From positions 790,934 through 854,933 of the forward strand of contig NZ_BMRV01000001.1 of assembly GCF_014648815.1 (NCBI RefSeq): a stretch of 64,000 nucleotides of DNA, in the 5' to 3' direction. Within the stretch, counting starts at the first letter, position 1. Each line of letters opens with the position of its first letter. Under the pieces are notes generated by a model that worked only from the letters and a program-made list of their open reading frames with translations, had not been told where the DNA came from and searched no databases. The translations under genes and the position numbers were made by a program. Of the stretch, positions 12,475-21,351 are shown in pieces. This stretch comes from Streptomyces flaveolus. Its GTDB lineage: Bacteria > Actinomycetota > Actinomycetes > Streptomycetales > Streptomycetaceae.

Positions 12475-13893
12475 GTGACGTCCCGTATCCCGCGCGACTC
12501 CAGGCTTCGACTCGTCCGTCCGCGACCCCTGGCCGCCGCCCCCAGAGCGATGAACCAGCGCCGCCCGCACCGCGCCGCACCGCGCCCCCCGGAGGGCACA
12601 CCGGCCCGGTCGGAACTGGCCCGAATGGCGCGCTCCGGCCTGGCCGGCGCCGCCCGCATCGCCCGCTGGGCCGACGCCGCCCTCGGCCCCGGCCGCGGCA
12701 GCGCCACCGCCGACGGCAAGGCCACCCTGTCCGACGCGACCGCCGAGCACGCGGCCCGCGAGCTGGGTCTGACCGTGGCCGAGGTCCGTGCCCACTGGGA
12801 CACCGCCCGCCTCGCCGGGCTGGTCGAGGTGCACGGCGGCACCGCCCGGCCCGGCTGGCGCCTGCGCGCCTGGAACCGCGACGACAGCGCGGTCCTGCGC
12901 GGCTGGGTCGCCCTCTTCGACGCATGGTCGCTCGCCCACCCCGAGCCCGACGGCCACGAGCCGGCCGCCGTCGCCGAGGTCGTCTCCGCCATGCCCCAGG
13001 TGCTGTCCTTCCTCCAGCTGTCCGCCGGGCCCGTCCCGGTCGAACAGCTCCTGGACCTGCTGGAGCAGCGCGTCACCGAACTGCGCACCGAGCGCTGCGA
13101 GGTCCCCTACGGCCCCCGGCTCGAACCGGGAACCCCCGACGCCCCGCAGCCGGAACGGACCACGGACGGCGCCCCGCTCGCCCCGCTCCTCGACTGGGCG
13201 CTGCACGCCCTGGCCTCCGTCGGCGCCCTCACCTGCGGCGACGGCCACGCCACCCTCACCCCGCTGGGCAGCTGGGCGGTCTGGGTCAAGCTGGAGCAGA
13301 TCTGCGTGGCCGCGCAGAGCCCCGCCGGGAACATCGAGCAGTCGGCCGAGGACATGCTCCGCGGCTGCGGCCGGCTCCGGCCGAACGCGGCCCGCGCCGA
13401 GTACCGCGCCTGGCTCGCCGCCCGCCCCGTCGGCAGCGCCGTCACCGAGCTGCTCGCCGCCGCCCGCGGCGAGGACGCCCTGCTGCGCGGCCACGCCTTC
13501 GAGGCGCTGCGCGTCGTCGGCGCCCCCGCCGAGCCCGACGTCCGAGCCGTGCTCGACGAGCCCACGCTGCGTCCCTACGCCCTGCTGTGGCTGGCCGAGC
13601 ACGACGGCGCCGACCCCGAGGACGCCCACGAGGTCCTCACCCGGCAGGAGGCCACCTGGCTGTGGGTGGACACCGCCGCCGCGGTCGCCGACCACGGCGA
13701 GGCGCCGCTGCTGGTCCGGCATCTGGAGTCCGCCGTGCAGCCCACCGTCCCGGCCCTCCTCGACGAGGTCCGCGCCGTCGGGCACCCGCGCACCGTGCAG
13801 GTCCTGGTCGCCCTCGCGGCCGCCCACCCCGACCCGGCTCTGGCCAAGGCCGTGCGCCGGGCCGCGTTCCAGGTGCACACGGGAGGCAGCTGA
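12475..13893 (+). CDS. Conserved hypothetical protein, winged-helix-like N-terminus and helical-repeat C-terminus
   Basis: 472 aa from GTG 12475, preceded by GGAAG; TTG 12439 and ATG 12550 are alternative starts. I do not recognise a named family. Residues about 80-130 (ATLSDATAEHAARELGLTVA and following) resemble a small winged-helix with a C-terminal strand pair. The C-terminal third (about 320-470) has HEAT-like helical pairs such as GHAFEALRVVGAPAEPDVRA. Codon use is fully Streptomyces-like, so it is a real gene. It is followed by the convergent VOC gene with a 30-bp gap. Function unknown. Confidence 0.75.
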   Translation: MTSRIPRDSRLRLVRPRPLAAAPRAMNQRRPHRAAPRPPEGTPARSELARMARSGLAGAARIARWADAALGPGRGSATADGKATLSDATAEHAARELGLTVAEVRAHWDTARLAGLVEVHGGTARPGWRLRAWNRDDSAVLRGWVALFDAWSLAHPEPDGHEPAAVAEVVSAMPQVLSFLQLSAGPVPVEQLLDLLEQRVTELRTERCEVPYGPRLEPGTPDAPQPERTTDGAPLAPLLDWALHALASVGALTCGDGHATLTPLGSWAVWVKLEQICVAAQSPAGNIEQSAEDMLRGCGRLRPNAARAEYRAWLAARPVGSAVTELLAAARGEDALLRGHAFEALRVVGAPAEPDVRAVLDEPTLRPYALLWLAEHDGADPEDAHEVLTRQEATWLWVDTAAAVADHGEAPLLVRHLESAVQPTVPALLDEVRAVGHPRTVQVLVALAAAHPDPALAKAVRRAAFQVHTGGS

Positions 13894-13923
13894 ACGAGGC
13901 GTCCTGGCGCGGGGCCCCCGGCG

Positions 13924-14337
13924 TCAGCCCCGGATCTCGGGCGCGTACGTCCCGAAGCTCCAGATGTTGCCCTCGAGGTCCCGGGCCATGTAGTCCCGCG
14001 AGCCGTAGTCCTGGTCCGTCGGGGGCATCAGGATCTCCGCGCCGTGCTCCACGGCCCGCCGGTGGTGCGCGTCCACGTCGTCCACCACGACGTACACCCC
14101 CGTCGGGCCGGCGTTCTTCATGGCCTCGTCGAAGCGGCTGCCCGTGCCCTTGGAGCCGAGCATCACCGCGCCGTTGCCCTGGGCCAGCTCGGCGTGCGCG
14201 ACCGAGCCGTCCTCGCCCTCGTACACGGCCAGTTCCGTGAAACCGAAGGCCTGCGTGAGCTGGCGGACCGCCGCCTTGGCGTCCGCGTACAGCAGCGTCG
14301 GATAGACGCTCGGGCGGCCGCCGTCCATGCCTGTCAT
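13924..14337 (-). CDS. VOC (glyoxalase/dioxygenase fold) family protein
   Basis: 137 aa starting at ATG 14337, chosen because AAGGGAG lies 8 nt upstream; the frame is open further upstream without gene-like content. It has the betaalphabetabetabeta VOC pattern: YPTLLYADAKAAVRQLTQAF at the start, GVYVVVDDVDAHHRRAVEHG in the second half and a closing DLEGNIWSFGTY. Such single-domain proteins include glyoxalase-like enzymes and antibiotic-binding resistance proteins (bleomycin type). Metal ligands are not conserved enough to choose between these. Confidence 0.88.
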   Translation of the reverse strand: MTGMDGGRPSVYPTLLYADAKAAVRQLTQAFGFTELAVYEGEDGSVAHAELAQGNGAVMLGSKGTGSRFDEAMKNAGPTGVYVVVDDVDAHHRRAVEHGAEILMPPTDQDYGSRDYMARDLEGNIWSFGTYAPEIRG

Positions 14338-14519
14338 GCCGATCACTCCCTTGTGAGCCGGTGACGGTGACCGGACGCCGGAAGGTCCCGGGATCCGGCC
14401 CGTCGCCCAGTCTCGCACCGGCCACTGACGGCGCCCCCGACCAGCGCATCCGAACAGGGGAGCGCCGAACAGAGGACCGGGGGGACCGGCTTCCGGGAAA
14501 AGTGGTTGCACGACCCCGT

Positions 14520-14555
14520 TAGACTGGCCCCATGGCCATTCTCCTCGCGCATTAG
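14520..14555 (+). CDS. Possible leaderless seven-codon upstream ORF (MAILLAH) with -10 element
   Basis: A -10-like TAGACT at 14520-14525 ends 6 nt before ATG 14532, so transcription would begin at or next to the ATG and the message would be leaderless. The ORF reads MAILLAH and stops at TAG (14553-14555), 58 nt before the ABC-F start and in another frame. A GGCGGG/CCCGCC pair (about 14557 and 14597) lies between it and the ribosome site of the ABC-F gene. A regulatory leader peptide is inference; short uORFs upstream of ABC-F genes are an established attenuation theme. Confidence 0.35.
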
Positions 14556-14613
14556 ACGGCGGGAAACGTCCTCAGCCGCCCATCCCGTCAACCACCCGCC
14601 CTGGAGTCTGTCC

Positions 14614-16210
<1,597 letters not shown>

Positions 16211-16212
<2 letters not shown>

Positions 16213-16278
16213 TCGAATGGATGATCCACTGGGTATGGATCATTCGGCCGATCCGTGATCCACCATCTGTGTGAGATC
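16211..16278 (+). promoter_or_regulatory. Dense GATC cluster upstream of gbn
   Basis: Six GATC tetramers in 68 bp, starting at 16211, 16223, 16238, 16250, 16257 and 16275; a seventh is at 16505, within the ribosome-site region of gbn. At this G+C content GATC is expected about once in 400 bp. Gbn, the product of the next gene, is described as a GATC-binding nucleoid protein, so this is a likely autoregulatory target. Confidence 0.75.
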
Positions 16279-16313
16279 TCCTCATCATGAGGTGTGTCCT
16301 ACATCGATTTCGC

Positions 16314-16352
16314 GGCCGGGGCCTCCACTCTGGAGGCCCCGGCCGTGTCGCC
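16314..16352 (+). terminator. Terminator of the ABC-F gene
   Basis: Perfect 14-bp stem (arms 16314-16327 and 16331-16344) with a 3-nt loop, followed by GTGTCGCCTTTCT. It separates the ABC-F gene from gbn. Confidence 0.8.
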
Positions 16353-16547
16353 TTTCTGACCTGCGGTTTCGCCAGGAAATCCACTCGGCCGCGGGCGCGA
16401 GAATCTTTGGAACGGTCCATTCCGTATGTGGGGACGCGCTCCTGTCGTCACAACCTTGTCTCATCGACCTTGCCGAATGGGTGGCCATGAGGCCCAGGAG
16501 GGGTGATCATGAGGAGACCAGAGCGCACTTCCCATGAGGAGGCACGG

Positions 16548-16769
16548 GTGGCCGAGACTCTGAAGAAGGGCAGCCGGGTGACCGGCGCCGCGCGCGACAA
16601 GCTCGCGGCAGACCTGAAGAAGAAGTACGACGCCGGTGCGAGCATCCGGGCGTTGGCCGAGGAAACCGGCCGCTCGTATGGCTTCGTGCACCGCATGCTC
16701 AGTGAGTCGGGCGTCACGCTCCGAGGGCGTGGCGGGGCGACCCGGGGCAAGAAGGCCGCATCGGCCTGA
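16548..16769 (+). CDS. gbn: GATC-binding nucleoid-associated protein Gbn
   Basis: 73 aa basic protein with one helix-turn-helix: IRALAEETGRSYGFVHRML at about residues 34-52, framed by basic N- and C-termini (ETLKKGSRVTGAARDKL and RGRGGATRGKKA). It matches Gbn of S. coelicolor, a small nucleoid-associated protein that binds GATC, in size, sequence character and location before an enoyl-CoA hydratase. GTG 16548 has GAGGAGG 5 nt upstream. ATG 16509, in frame and with AGGAGGGG, would give 86 aa and is a real alternative. The GATC cluster upstream fits autoregulation. Confidence 0.85.
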   Translation: MAETLKKGSRVTGAARDKLAADLKKKYDAGASIRALAEETGRSYGFVHRMLSESGVTLRGRGGATRGKKAASA

Positions 16770-16808
16770 CGTCCCGGGCGACCCCTCGGCTCCGAAAGTG
16801 AAGGTGGT

Positions 16809-16838
16809 CACCCGGTCGGTCGTCGGACCGTCCGGGTG
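16809..16838 (+). terminator. Terminator-like hairpin after gbn
   Basis: CACCCGGTCGGTC pairs with GACCGTCCGGGTG across a 4-nt loop, with one T-T mismatch. It lies about 40 nt after the gbn stop. Confidence 0.65.
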
Positions 16839-16927
16839 GTTACTGTGCAGTCACTTAGCCCTGTCGTGATACGGCGCGCAAGCCGGCGCACGGCGGGGAC
16901 GACGACCGCACCTTCCGGAGGCGCCCC

Positions 16928-17731
16928 ATGGCTTCGCCCGCCCACGAACCCGCTCCCGCACTCGACAAGGACGGCGTGCGGCTCACCGTCGACGACGCGA
17001 TCGCCACGGTGACGCTGACCAATCCCGCCAAGCGCAACGCGCAGAGCCCCGCTCTGTGGCGGGCGCTCGCCGAGGCCGGTCGGCTGCTGCCGGGCTCCGT
17101 CCGGGTCGTCGTACTGCGGGCCGAGGGCAAGTCCTTCTCGGCCGGCCTCGACCGGCAGGCGTTCACGCCGGAGGGCTTCGACGGCGAACCGTCGTTCATC
17201 GACCTCGCCCGGGGCGGCGACGCCGAGCTGGACGCGACCATCGCCGAGTACCAGGACGCGTTCACCTGGTGGCGGCGCAGCGACATCCTGTCCGTGGCCG
17301 CCGTGCAGGGACACGCCATCGGGGCCGGTTTCCAGCTGGCCCTCGCCTGTGACCTGCGGGTCGTCGCGGACGACGTGCAGTTCGCCATGCGCGAGACCAG
17401 CCTCGGCCTCGTGCCGGACCTGACGGGCACGCATCCCCTGGTGTCCCTGGTCGGGTATGCCCGCGCGCTGGAGATCTGCGTGACCGGTCGCTTCGTCACG
17501 GCCGAGGAGGCCGCGAGCACCGGCCTGGCCAACCTCGCCGTGCCCGCCGACCAGCTCGACGGCGCCGTGCGCGACCTGGTGGCCGCGATCCTTTCCGCGC
17601 CGCGCGACGCGGTCGTCGAGACCAAGGCGCTGCTTCAGGGCGCCCAGAGCCGGGACTACGAGGCACAGCGCGCCGCGGAGCGCGCCGCCCAGGGCCGCCG
17701 GCTGCGAGACCTGGCCGGCCTCGGGGACTGA
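16928..17731 (+). CDS. Enoyl-CoA hydratase/isomerase family protein
   Basis: 267 aa crotonase-fold protein. Visible are the oxyanion-hole segments FSAGLDRQ near residue 75 and GHAIGAGFQLALACDLRV near 125, and the catalytic-region sequence ETSLGLVPDLTGTHPL, where the second acidic residue of classical hydratases is replaced by Asp in PDLTG. It may therefore act as a hydratase, isomerase or another crotonase-superfamily enzyme. Fatty-acid or amino-acid beta-oxidation is likely, but the substrate is unknown. The start is ATG 16928. Confidence 0.9.
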   Translation: MASPAHEPAPALDKDGVRLTVDDAIATVTLTNPAKRNAQSPALWRALAEAGRLLPGSVRVVVLRAEGKSFSAGLDRQAFTPEGFDGEPSFIDLARGGDAELDATIAEYQDAFTWWRRSDILSVAAVQGHAIGAGFQLALACDLRVVADDVQFAMRETSLGLVPDLTGTHPLVSLVGYARALEICVTGRFVTAEEAASTGLANLAVPADQLDGAVRDLVAAILSAPRDAVVETKALLQGAQSRDYEAQRAAERAAQGRRLRDLAGLGD

Positions 17732-17755
17732 GCCTCCGGCGATCGGACCGAGTGG

Positions 17756-17780
17756 GCGGGGCGTCCGCAGCACGCCCCGC
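17756..17780. terminator. Bidirectional terminator between convergent genes
   Basis: 9-bp stem GCGGGGCGT/ACGCCCCGC with a 7-nt loop, placed between the crotonase gene and the convergent P10-like gene. Confidence 0.65.
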
Positions 17781-17822
17781 CGTACCCGGCTCCGCCCGCC
17801 CGGCTCGTTCCGCTGCGGGTGT

Positions 17823-18566
17823 TCAGCCGATCGCCGTCACCAGTACGGCCACCGTGGGGTGGTCCGGCAGGGCCTCGGTCACCGCTGCTCTGACCCGGCG
17901 GGCCACCTCCGCGGCCGGCCGGTCAGCGTCGACCGCCAGCTCCACCCGGACGTGGCGGCGCGGCAGGGCCGCCTCCCGTCCGGCGTCCGGCGCCGTGATG
18001 TGCACCGGACGGCCCAGTGTGCCGGTCAGACCTCGCACGCCGGGGACCGCGAGCGCGGCGCCCGCCGCCCGGCCCTCGTCCGTGTCGTCCGCTTCCGCCC
18101 GGGCCGCCGGTCCGCCCACGGGCCCGGAGGCCGGCTCCCGTTCGGGACCCGGTGCCGGCTCCGGTGCTCCATCGAGCAGCTCCGTCGCCCGCAGATCCAC
18201 CTCTGTCACCATCAGCCCGATCCGGCGCGTCGCCGCCTCGGCCAGCGTCGCGCGCAGCCGGGTCGCCGCGGCCGGCAGGGGCTCGGCCGCCGACGCCGCG
18301 AAGTCGGCCGTCATCCGCAGCGGACCGGGCGGCAGCGCGCTCGGCGGTGCCGGCACGACCGGTTCCCGCGTCTCCTCCGGGTCGGCGAGGGCGATGCGCA
18401 GGTGTCCCGTGCGCACCCCCGGTACAGCTCGCGCCGCGTCCAGCAATACCTCCAGTGCCGCGCGTTCGGCGACCCATGCGCCGTCGCGCGGCCCGCCCAG
18501 GGGCAGCAGCCTGCCGAGTCCCAGCTGCTCCCGTACCGTCCGCGTCCACCGATCAGGCGTTGTCAT
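17823..18566 (-). CDS. P10-like conserved Streptomyces protein, divergent from the Asp23 cluster
   Basis: 247 aa from ATG 18566; ATG 18584 would add six residues, and neither has an ideal ribosome site. The family is often named 'nucleopolyhedrovirus P10 family' in Streptomyces, a name without functional meaning. The N-terminus is WTRTVREQLGLGRLLPLGG, a central Pro/Ala/Glu-rich linker spans about 145-180, and the C-terminus is VRVELAVDADRPAAEVARRV and following. This last part has the same strand-helix rhythm as the Asp23/Gls24 proteins encoded divergently 85 bp away. I infer an Asp23-related C-terminal domain and a shared role with that cluster. Confidence 0.75.
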   Translation of the reverse strand: MTTPDRWTRTVREQLGLGRLLPLGGPRDGAWVAERAALEVLLDAARAVPGVRTGHLRIALADPEETREPVVPAPPSALPPGPLRMTADFAASAAEPLPAAATRLRATLAEAATRRIGLMVTEVDLRATELLDGAPEPAPGPEREPASGPVGGPAARAEADDTDEGRAAGAALAVPGVRGLTGTLGRPVHITAPDAGREAALPRRHVRVELAVDADRPAAEVARRVRAAVTEALPDHPTVAVLVTAIG

Positions 18567-18651
18567 TCCTTCAGCGTGCCGCATCCCCGGCGCGCAATCG
18601 CGTCACCGTGCTTACCGTGGTGAAAGAACATCGACCGAAGGATGTGCCGAC

Positions 18652-19113
18652 ATGAGCGACTTGACGGATAAGGACACGCCGGAGACCGGGAGGGCGCAGG
18701 CGATCCGGCGTGGAGGCGGTGATCCTGGCAGCCGCGGCCGGACCACCATCGCCGACGGCGTCGTGGAGAAGATCACCGGAATGGCGGCACGCGATGTCGC
18801 GGGTGTGCACGCCATGGGCAGCGGGATGTCGCGCACCTTCGGCGCCGTGCGGGACCGGGTGCCCGGCGGCACCAAGTCGGTGTCGCGCGGCGTGAAGGCC
18901 GAGGTCGGCGAGAAACAGACGGCGCTCGATCTGGAACTCGTCGTCGAGTACGGCGTGTCGATCAGCGATGTGGCCCGGGACGTACGGGAGAACGTGGTGG
19001 CGGCGGTGGAGCGGATGACCGGCCTCGAGGTCGTCGAGGTCAACATCGCGGTGAGCGACGTGAAGCTGCCGGACGAGGAGGACGAGGAGCCGGACGAGCC
19101 GCGGATCAGGTGA
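18652..19113 (+). CDS. Asp23/Gls24 family envelope stress protein (first copy)
   Basis: 153 aa. Asp23 domain at about residues 30-135: RTTIADGVVEKITGMAARDV, then ALDLELVVEYGVSISDVARD and VVEVNIAVSDVKLP, with a strongly acidic tail (DEEDEEPDE). In Staphylococcus, Asp23 is a membrane-associated envelope-stress protein held by AmaP. First gene of a five-gene run ending in an AmaP-like anchor. ATG 18652 is chosen; AAGGA precedes it. Confidence 0.92.
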   Translation: MSDLTDKDTPETGRAQAIRRGGGDPGSRGRTTIADGVVEKITGMAARDVAGVHAMGSGMSRTFGAVRDRVPGGTKSVSRGVKAEVGEKQTALDLELVVEYGVSISDVARDVRENVVAAVERMTGLEVVEVNIAVSDVKLPDEEDEEPDEPRIR

Positions 19114-19141
19114 ACGGGACACGGACTGAGGGGAGCACACC

Positions 19142-19327
19142 ATGAGCATGGCGGTGGTCGGCATGATCGCCGGGATGGCGCTGGGATTCGCCGGATACTT
19201 CGGCGGATTCGGAGCCTTCCTGCTGGTGGCGGCCCTGGGGGCCGTCGGATTCGTCGTAGGCGGGCTGCTGGAGGGGGACTTGGAGCTCGGCCACCTGTTC
19301 CGTGCCCGTGACGATCGGCGGCGGTGA
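19142..19327 (+). CDS. Small glycine-rich membrane protein of the Asp23 cluster
   Basis: 61 aa beginning MSMAVVGMIAGMALGFAGYF. One long or two short hydrophobic Gly/Ala-rich helices (residues 3-46) are followed by a charged tail GDLELGHLFRARDDRRR. It resembles DUF2273-type small membrane proteins found beside asp23/amaP in Firmicutes. GGGAG lies just upstream. The stop overlaps the next GTG as GTGA. It probably forms part of the membrane anchor complex for the Asp23 proteins. Confidence 0.85.
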   Translation: MSMAVVGMIAGMALGFAGYFGGFGAFLLVAALGAVGFVVGGLLEGDLELGHLFRARDDRRR

Positions 19328-19707
19328 CCGGCGTGAGTGAGGGTGCCGGTGAGACCGGTGAGGTTCTGACGGCGGTTCCGGCGGGCGAGCGCGGGGCCAC
19401 GCGGATCGCCGACCGGGTTGTCGCCAAGATCGCCGCCCAGGCGGCACGCGAGGCGGTCGGTGTGCTCCATCCGGACGCCGAACGACCGCACGCCACCGTC
19501 GTCGTCCACCACGACATCGCCCGTGTACGCGTCCACGTGGAACTCGACTACCCCTGCGACATCGGCGCCCGCTGCGGGCAGGTGCGCCATCAAGTCGTCC
19601 AGCGGGTACGCGGATTGGCGGGTATGGCGGTTCCGGAGGTCGGCGTCCAGGTGGAGCGGCTGCACCTGGCGGCGGAGTACGGCGCGGGACAGGGGAGGAC
19701 GCGATGA
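19324..19707 (+). CDS. Asp23/Gls24 family protein (second copy)
   Basis: 127 aa, GTG start sharing GTGA with the previous gene. The Asp23 pattern is recognisable but more diverged: GATRIADRVVAKIAAQAARE near residue 25, ARVRVHVELDYPCDIGARCG, and a closing VPEVGVQVERLHLA. It is a paralogue of the first gene of the cluster and may pair with it. The stop overlaps the DUF6286 start by 4 bp. Confidence 0.88.
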   Translation: MTGVSEGAGETGEVLTAVPAGERGATRIADRVVAKIAAQAAREAVGVLHPDAERPHATVVVHHDIARVRVHVELDYPCDIGARCGQVRHQVVQRVRGLAGMAVPEVGVQVERLHLAAEYGAGQGRTR

Positions 19708-20354
19708 GCGAACCCCAGGGCACCGAGGGCAGCACGCAGCACCTGCCCGTCATGGAGAAGACGGACGACACCGGCCCCCCGCCGCAGTCGCTGGCCGAGG
19801 GCGAGCGCGGACCGCGCGGCCGCTTCTGGTCGGCGCGCCGCGTCCCCGCGGGCATCGTCGCCCTGCTCCTCCTGATCGCCGTGGGTGCCTTCCTCTACGA
19901 CGTCGTCGCCGTCCGAGCCGGCCGCTCCGCCCTCGGCTGGCGCCGGGATCTGGCCCAGCAGCTCGCCGAACGGCCCCTCGACGACACGTGGGTGCGGGTC
20001 GGCGCCGGCGTCGCCGCCGCCCTCGGGCTCTGGCTGCTCGTGCTGGCGGTAACGCCCGGCCTGCGCAGGATGCTGCCGATGCGGCGGACCCGTCCGGACG
20101 TACGCGCGGGACTGCACCGGGACGCCGCCTCCGCGGTGCTGCGCGACCGGGCCATGGAGGTGCCCGGCGTGCACTCGGCGCGCGTGAAGGTGCGTCGCAG
20201 GAAGGCCCGGGTGCGCGCGCTCGCGCACTTCAGGGAACTGGACGAGGTACGAGCCGACCTGGACGGTGCCCTCGACGACACGGTGCGCGGGCTGGGGCTC
20301 GCCCGGCCGCCCGCCGTGTCGGTCCGCGTGGCGCGACCGGGACGGAAGGGATGA
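19704..20354 (+). CDS. DUF6286 membrane protein of the Asp23 cluster
   Basis: 216 aa. A polar N-terminus (about 45 residues), two transmembrane helices (about 49-70 and 96-118), then a basic C-terminal domain with MEVPGVHSARVKVRRRKARV and VRADLDGALDDTV. The C-terminal strand-helix-strand pattern resembles the Asp23 and AmaP C-terminal domains. ATG 19704 overlaps the previous stop; its own stop overlaps amaP as ATGA. Function unknown; probably part of the same membrane complex. Confidence 0.85.
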   Translation: MSEPQGTEGSTQHLPVMEKTDDTGPPPQSLAEGERGPRGRFWSARRVPAGIVALLLLIAVGAFLYDVVAVRAGRSALGWRRDLAQQLAERPLDDTWVRVGAGVAAALGLWLLVLAVTPGLRRMLPMRRTRPDVRAGLHRDAASAVLRDRAMEVPGVHSARVKVRRRKARVRALAHFRELDEVRADLDGALDDTVRGLGLARPPAVSVRVARPGRKG

Positions 20355-20938
20355 GGACCGTGCTCAGGACCGTCGACCGTGTGCTGCTGGGACTCGTGGG
20401 CCTGGTGCTGATCGCCGTGGGCGGTGCCGTGCTCGCGGTGTCGTTCGACGTGTCGCCCCCCTCCTGGTGGGTGCACCAGGGGCCGCACGACGTGCTGCTC
20501 ACTCAGGCCGAGCGGACCCGCTGGCGGGACTCCGGCTGGTGGTGGCCGGTGGTCATCGCCGCGCTCGCCGTCCTGCTGCTGCTCGCCCTGTGGTGGCTCG
20601 TCGCGGTGCTGCGCCGCCGCCGGCTCTCCGAGATCCTCGTCGACACGGGCGACGGCGAGGGCGCGGTGCTGCGCGGCCGGGCGCTGGAGGGCGTCCTCGC
20701 CCAGGAGACGGACCGGGTGGACGGGGTCGAGCGGTCCAAGGTCCGGCTCACCGGACGGCGCGACACCCCGCGGGCCCGCCTCCGGCTGCTGCTGGCCCCG
20801 CACGTGGACCCCGGCACCGCGCTGGACGACCTCACCACGCGCGCCCTCACCCACGCCCGCGACTCGGCAGGCCTCGCGGCCCTCCCGGCGGAGGTACGCC
20901 TGCACGGCGTCAAACACCACGCCGAACGAGTCAGCTGA
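20351..20938 (+). CDS. amaP: Alkaline-shock response membrane anchor AmaP-like protein
   Basis: 195 aa. Two transmembrane helices (about 10-32 and 64-86) enclose a Trp-rich extracytoplasmic loop (PPSWWVHQGPHDV and WRDSGWWWPVV). A cytoplasmic C-terminal domain begins LSEILVDTGDGEGAVLRG and ends PAEVRLHGVKHHAERVS. This is the AmaP layout that tethers Asp23 to the membrane. Start ATG 20351 is coupled to DUF6286 with GGAAGGG just upstream. Its last codons are copied in the tandem duplication immediately downstream. Confidence 0.85.
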   Translation: MRTVLRTVDRVLLGLVGLVLIAVGGAVLAVSFDVSPPSWWVHQGPHDVLLTQAERTRWRDSGWWWPVVIAALAVLLLLALWWLVAVLRRRRLSEILVDTGDGEGAVLRGRALEGVLAQETDRVDGVERSKVRLTGRRDTPRARLRLLLAPHVDPGTALDDLTTRALTHARDSAGLAALPAEVRLHGVKHHAERVS

Positions 20939-21137
20939 CCCCGCGACGGGGGCAGGCACCGGGCTCCCCTGCCGGACGCCCGTCCGGTGACGCCTGGCAC
21001 GCGGCGGAGGTACGCCTGCACGGCGTCAAACACCACGCCGAACGAGTCAGCTGACCCCTGCGCCGGGGGCAGGCACCGGGCTCCCCTGCCGGACCTCCGC
21101 CCCTCCGGTGACGCCTGGCAAGCACCGCGGAGGGTTC
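20889..21137 (+). repeat. Tandem duplication of the amaP 3' end and downstream DNA
   Basis: The segment from about 20889 recurs 116-117 bp further on, with near-identity across the last 16 codons of amaP plus stop and about 65 bp of downstream sequence (GGGGGCAGGCACCGGGCTCC appears at 20948 and 21065). A degenerate third start is seen near 21135 (GTCCGGCGACGACTGC). The second copy no longer belongs to an intact gene. The rest of the 413-bp gap to 21352 holds nothing else I can name. Confidence 0.85.
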
Positions 21138-21351
21138 CCGCCCGTCCGGCGACGACTGCACCTCCAGAGGGGAGCGGTGCCGCCGGGCCTCCGCCTGTCC
21201 GATGGACGCTGCTTGTGACGACCCAGGCGTGGGACAGCGGCGCCGGACCGGTCACGGGCACCGGACGCAGCCGGGCGTCCCCGTCGGTGGGGCACCGTGA
21301 ACCGCCGGGCCCGTCCTGCGGGTGGAGGACGGGGGAGGGCGACGGCCGGGC

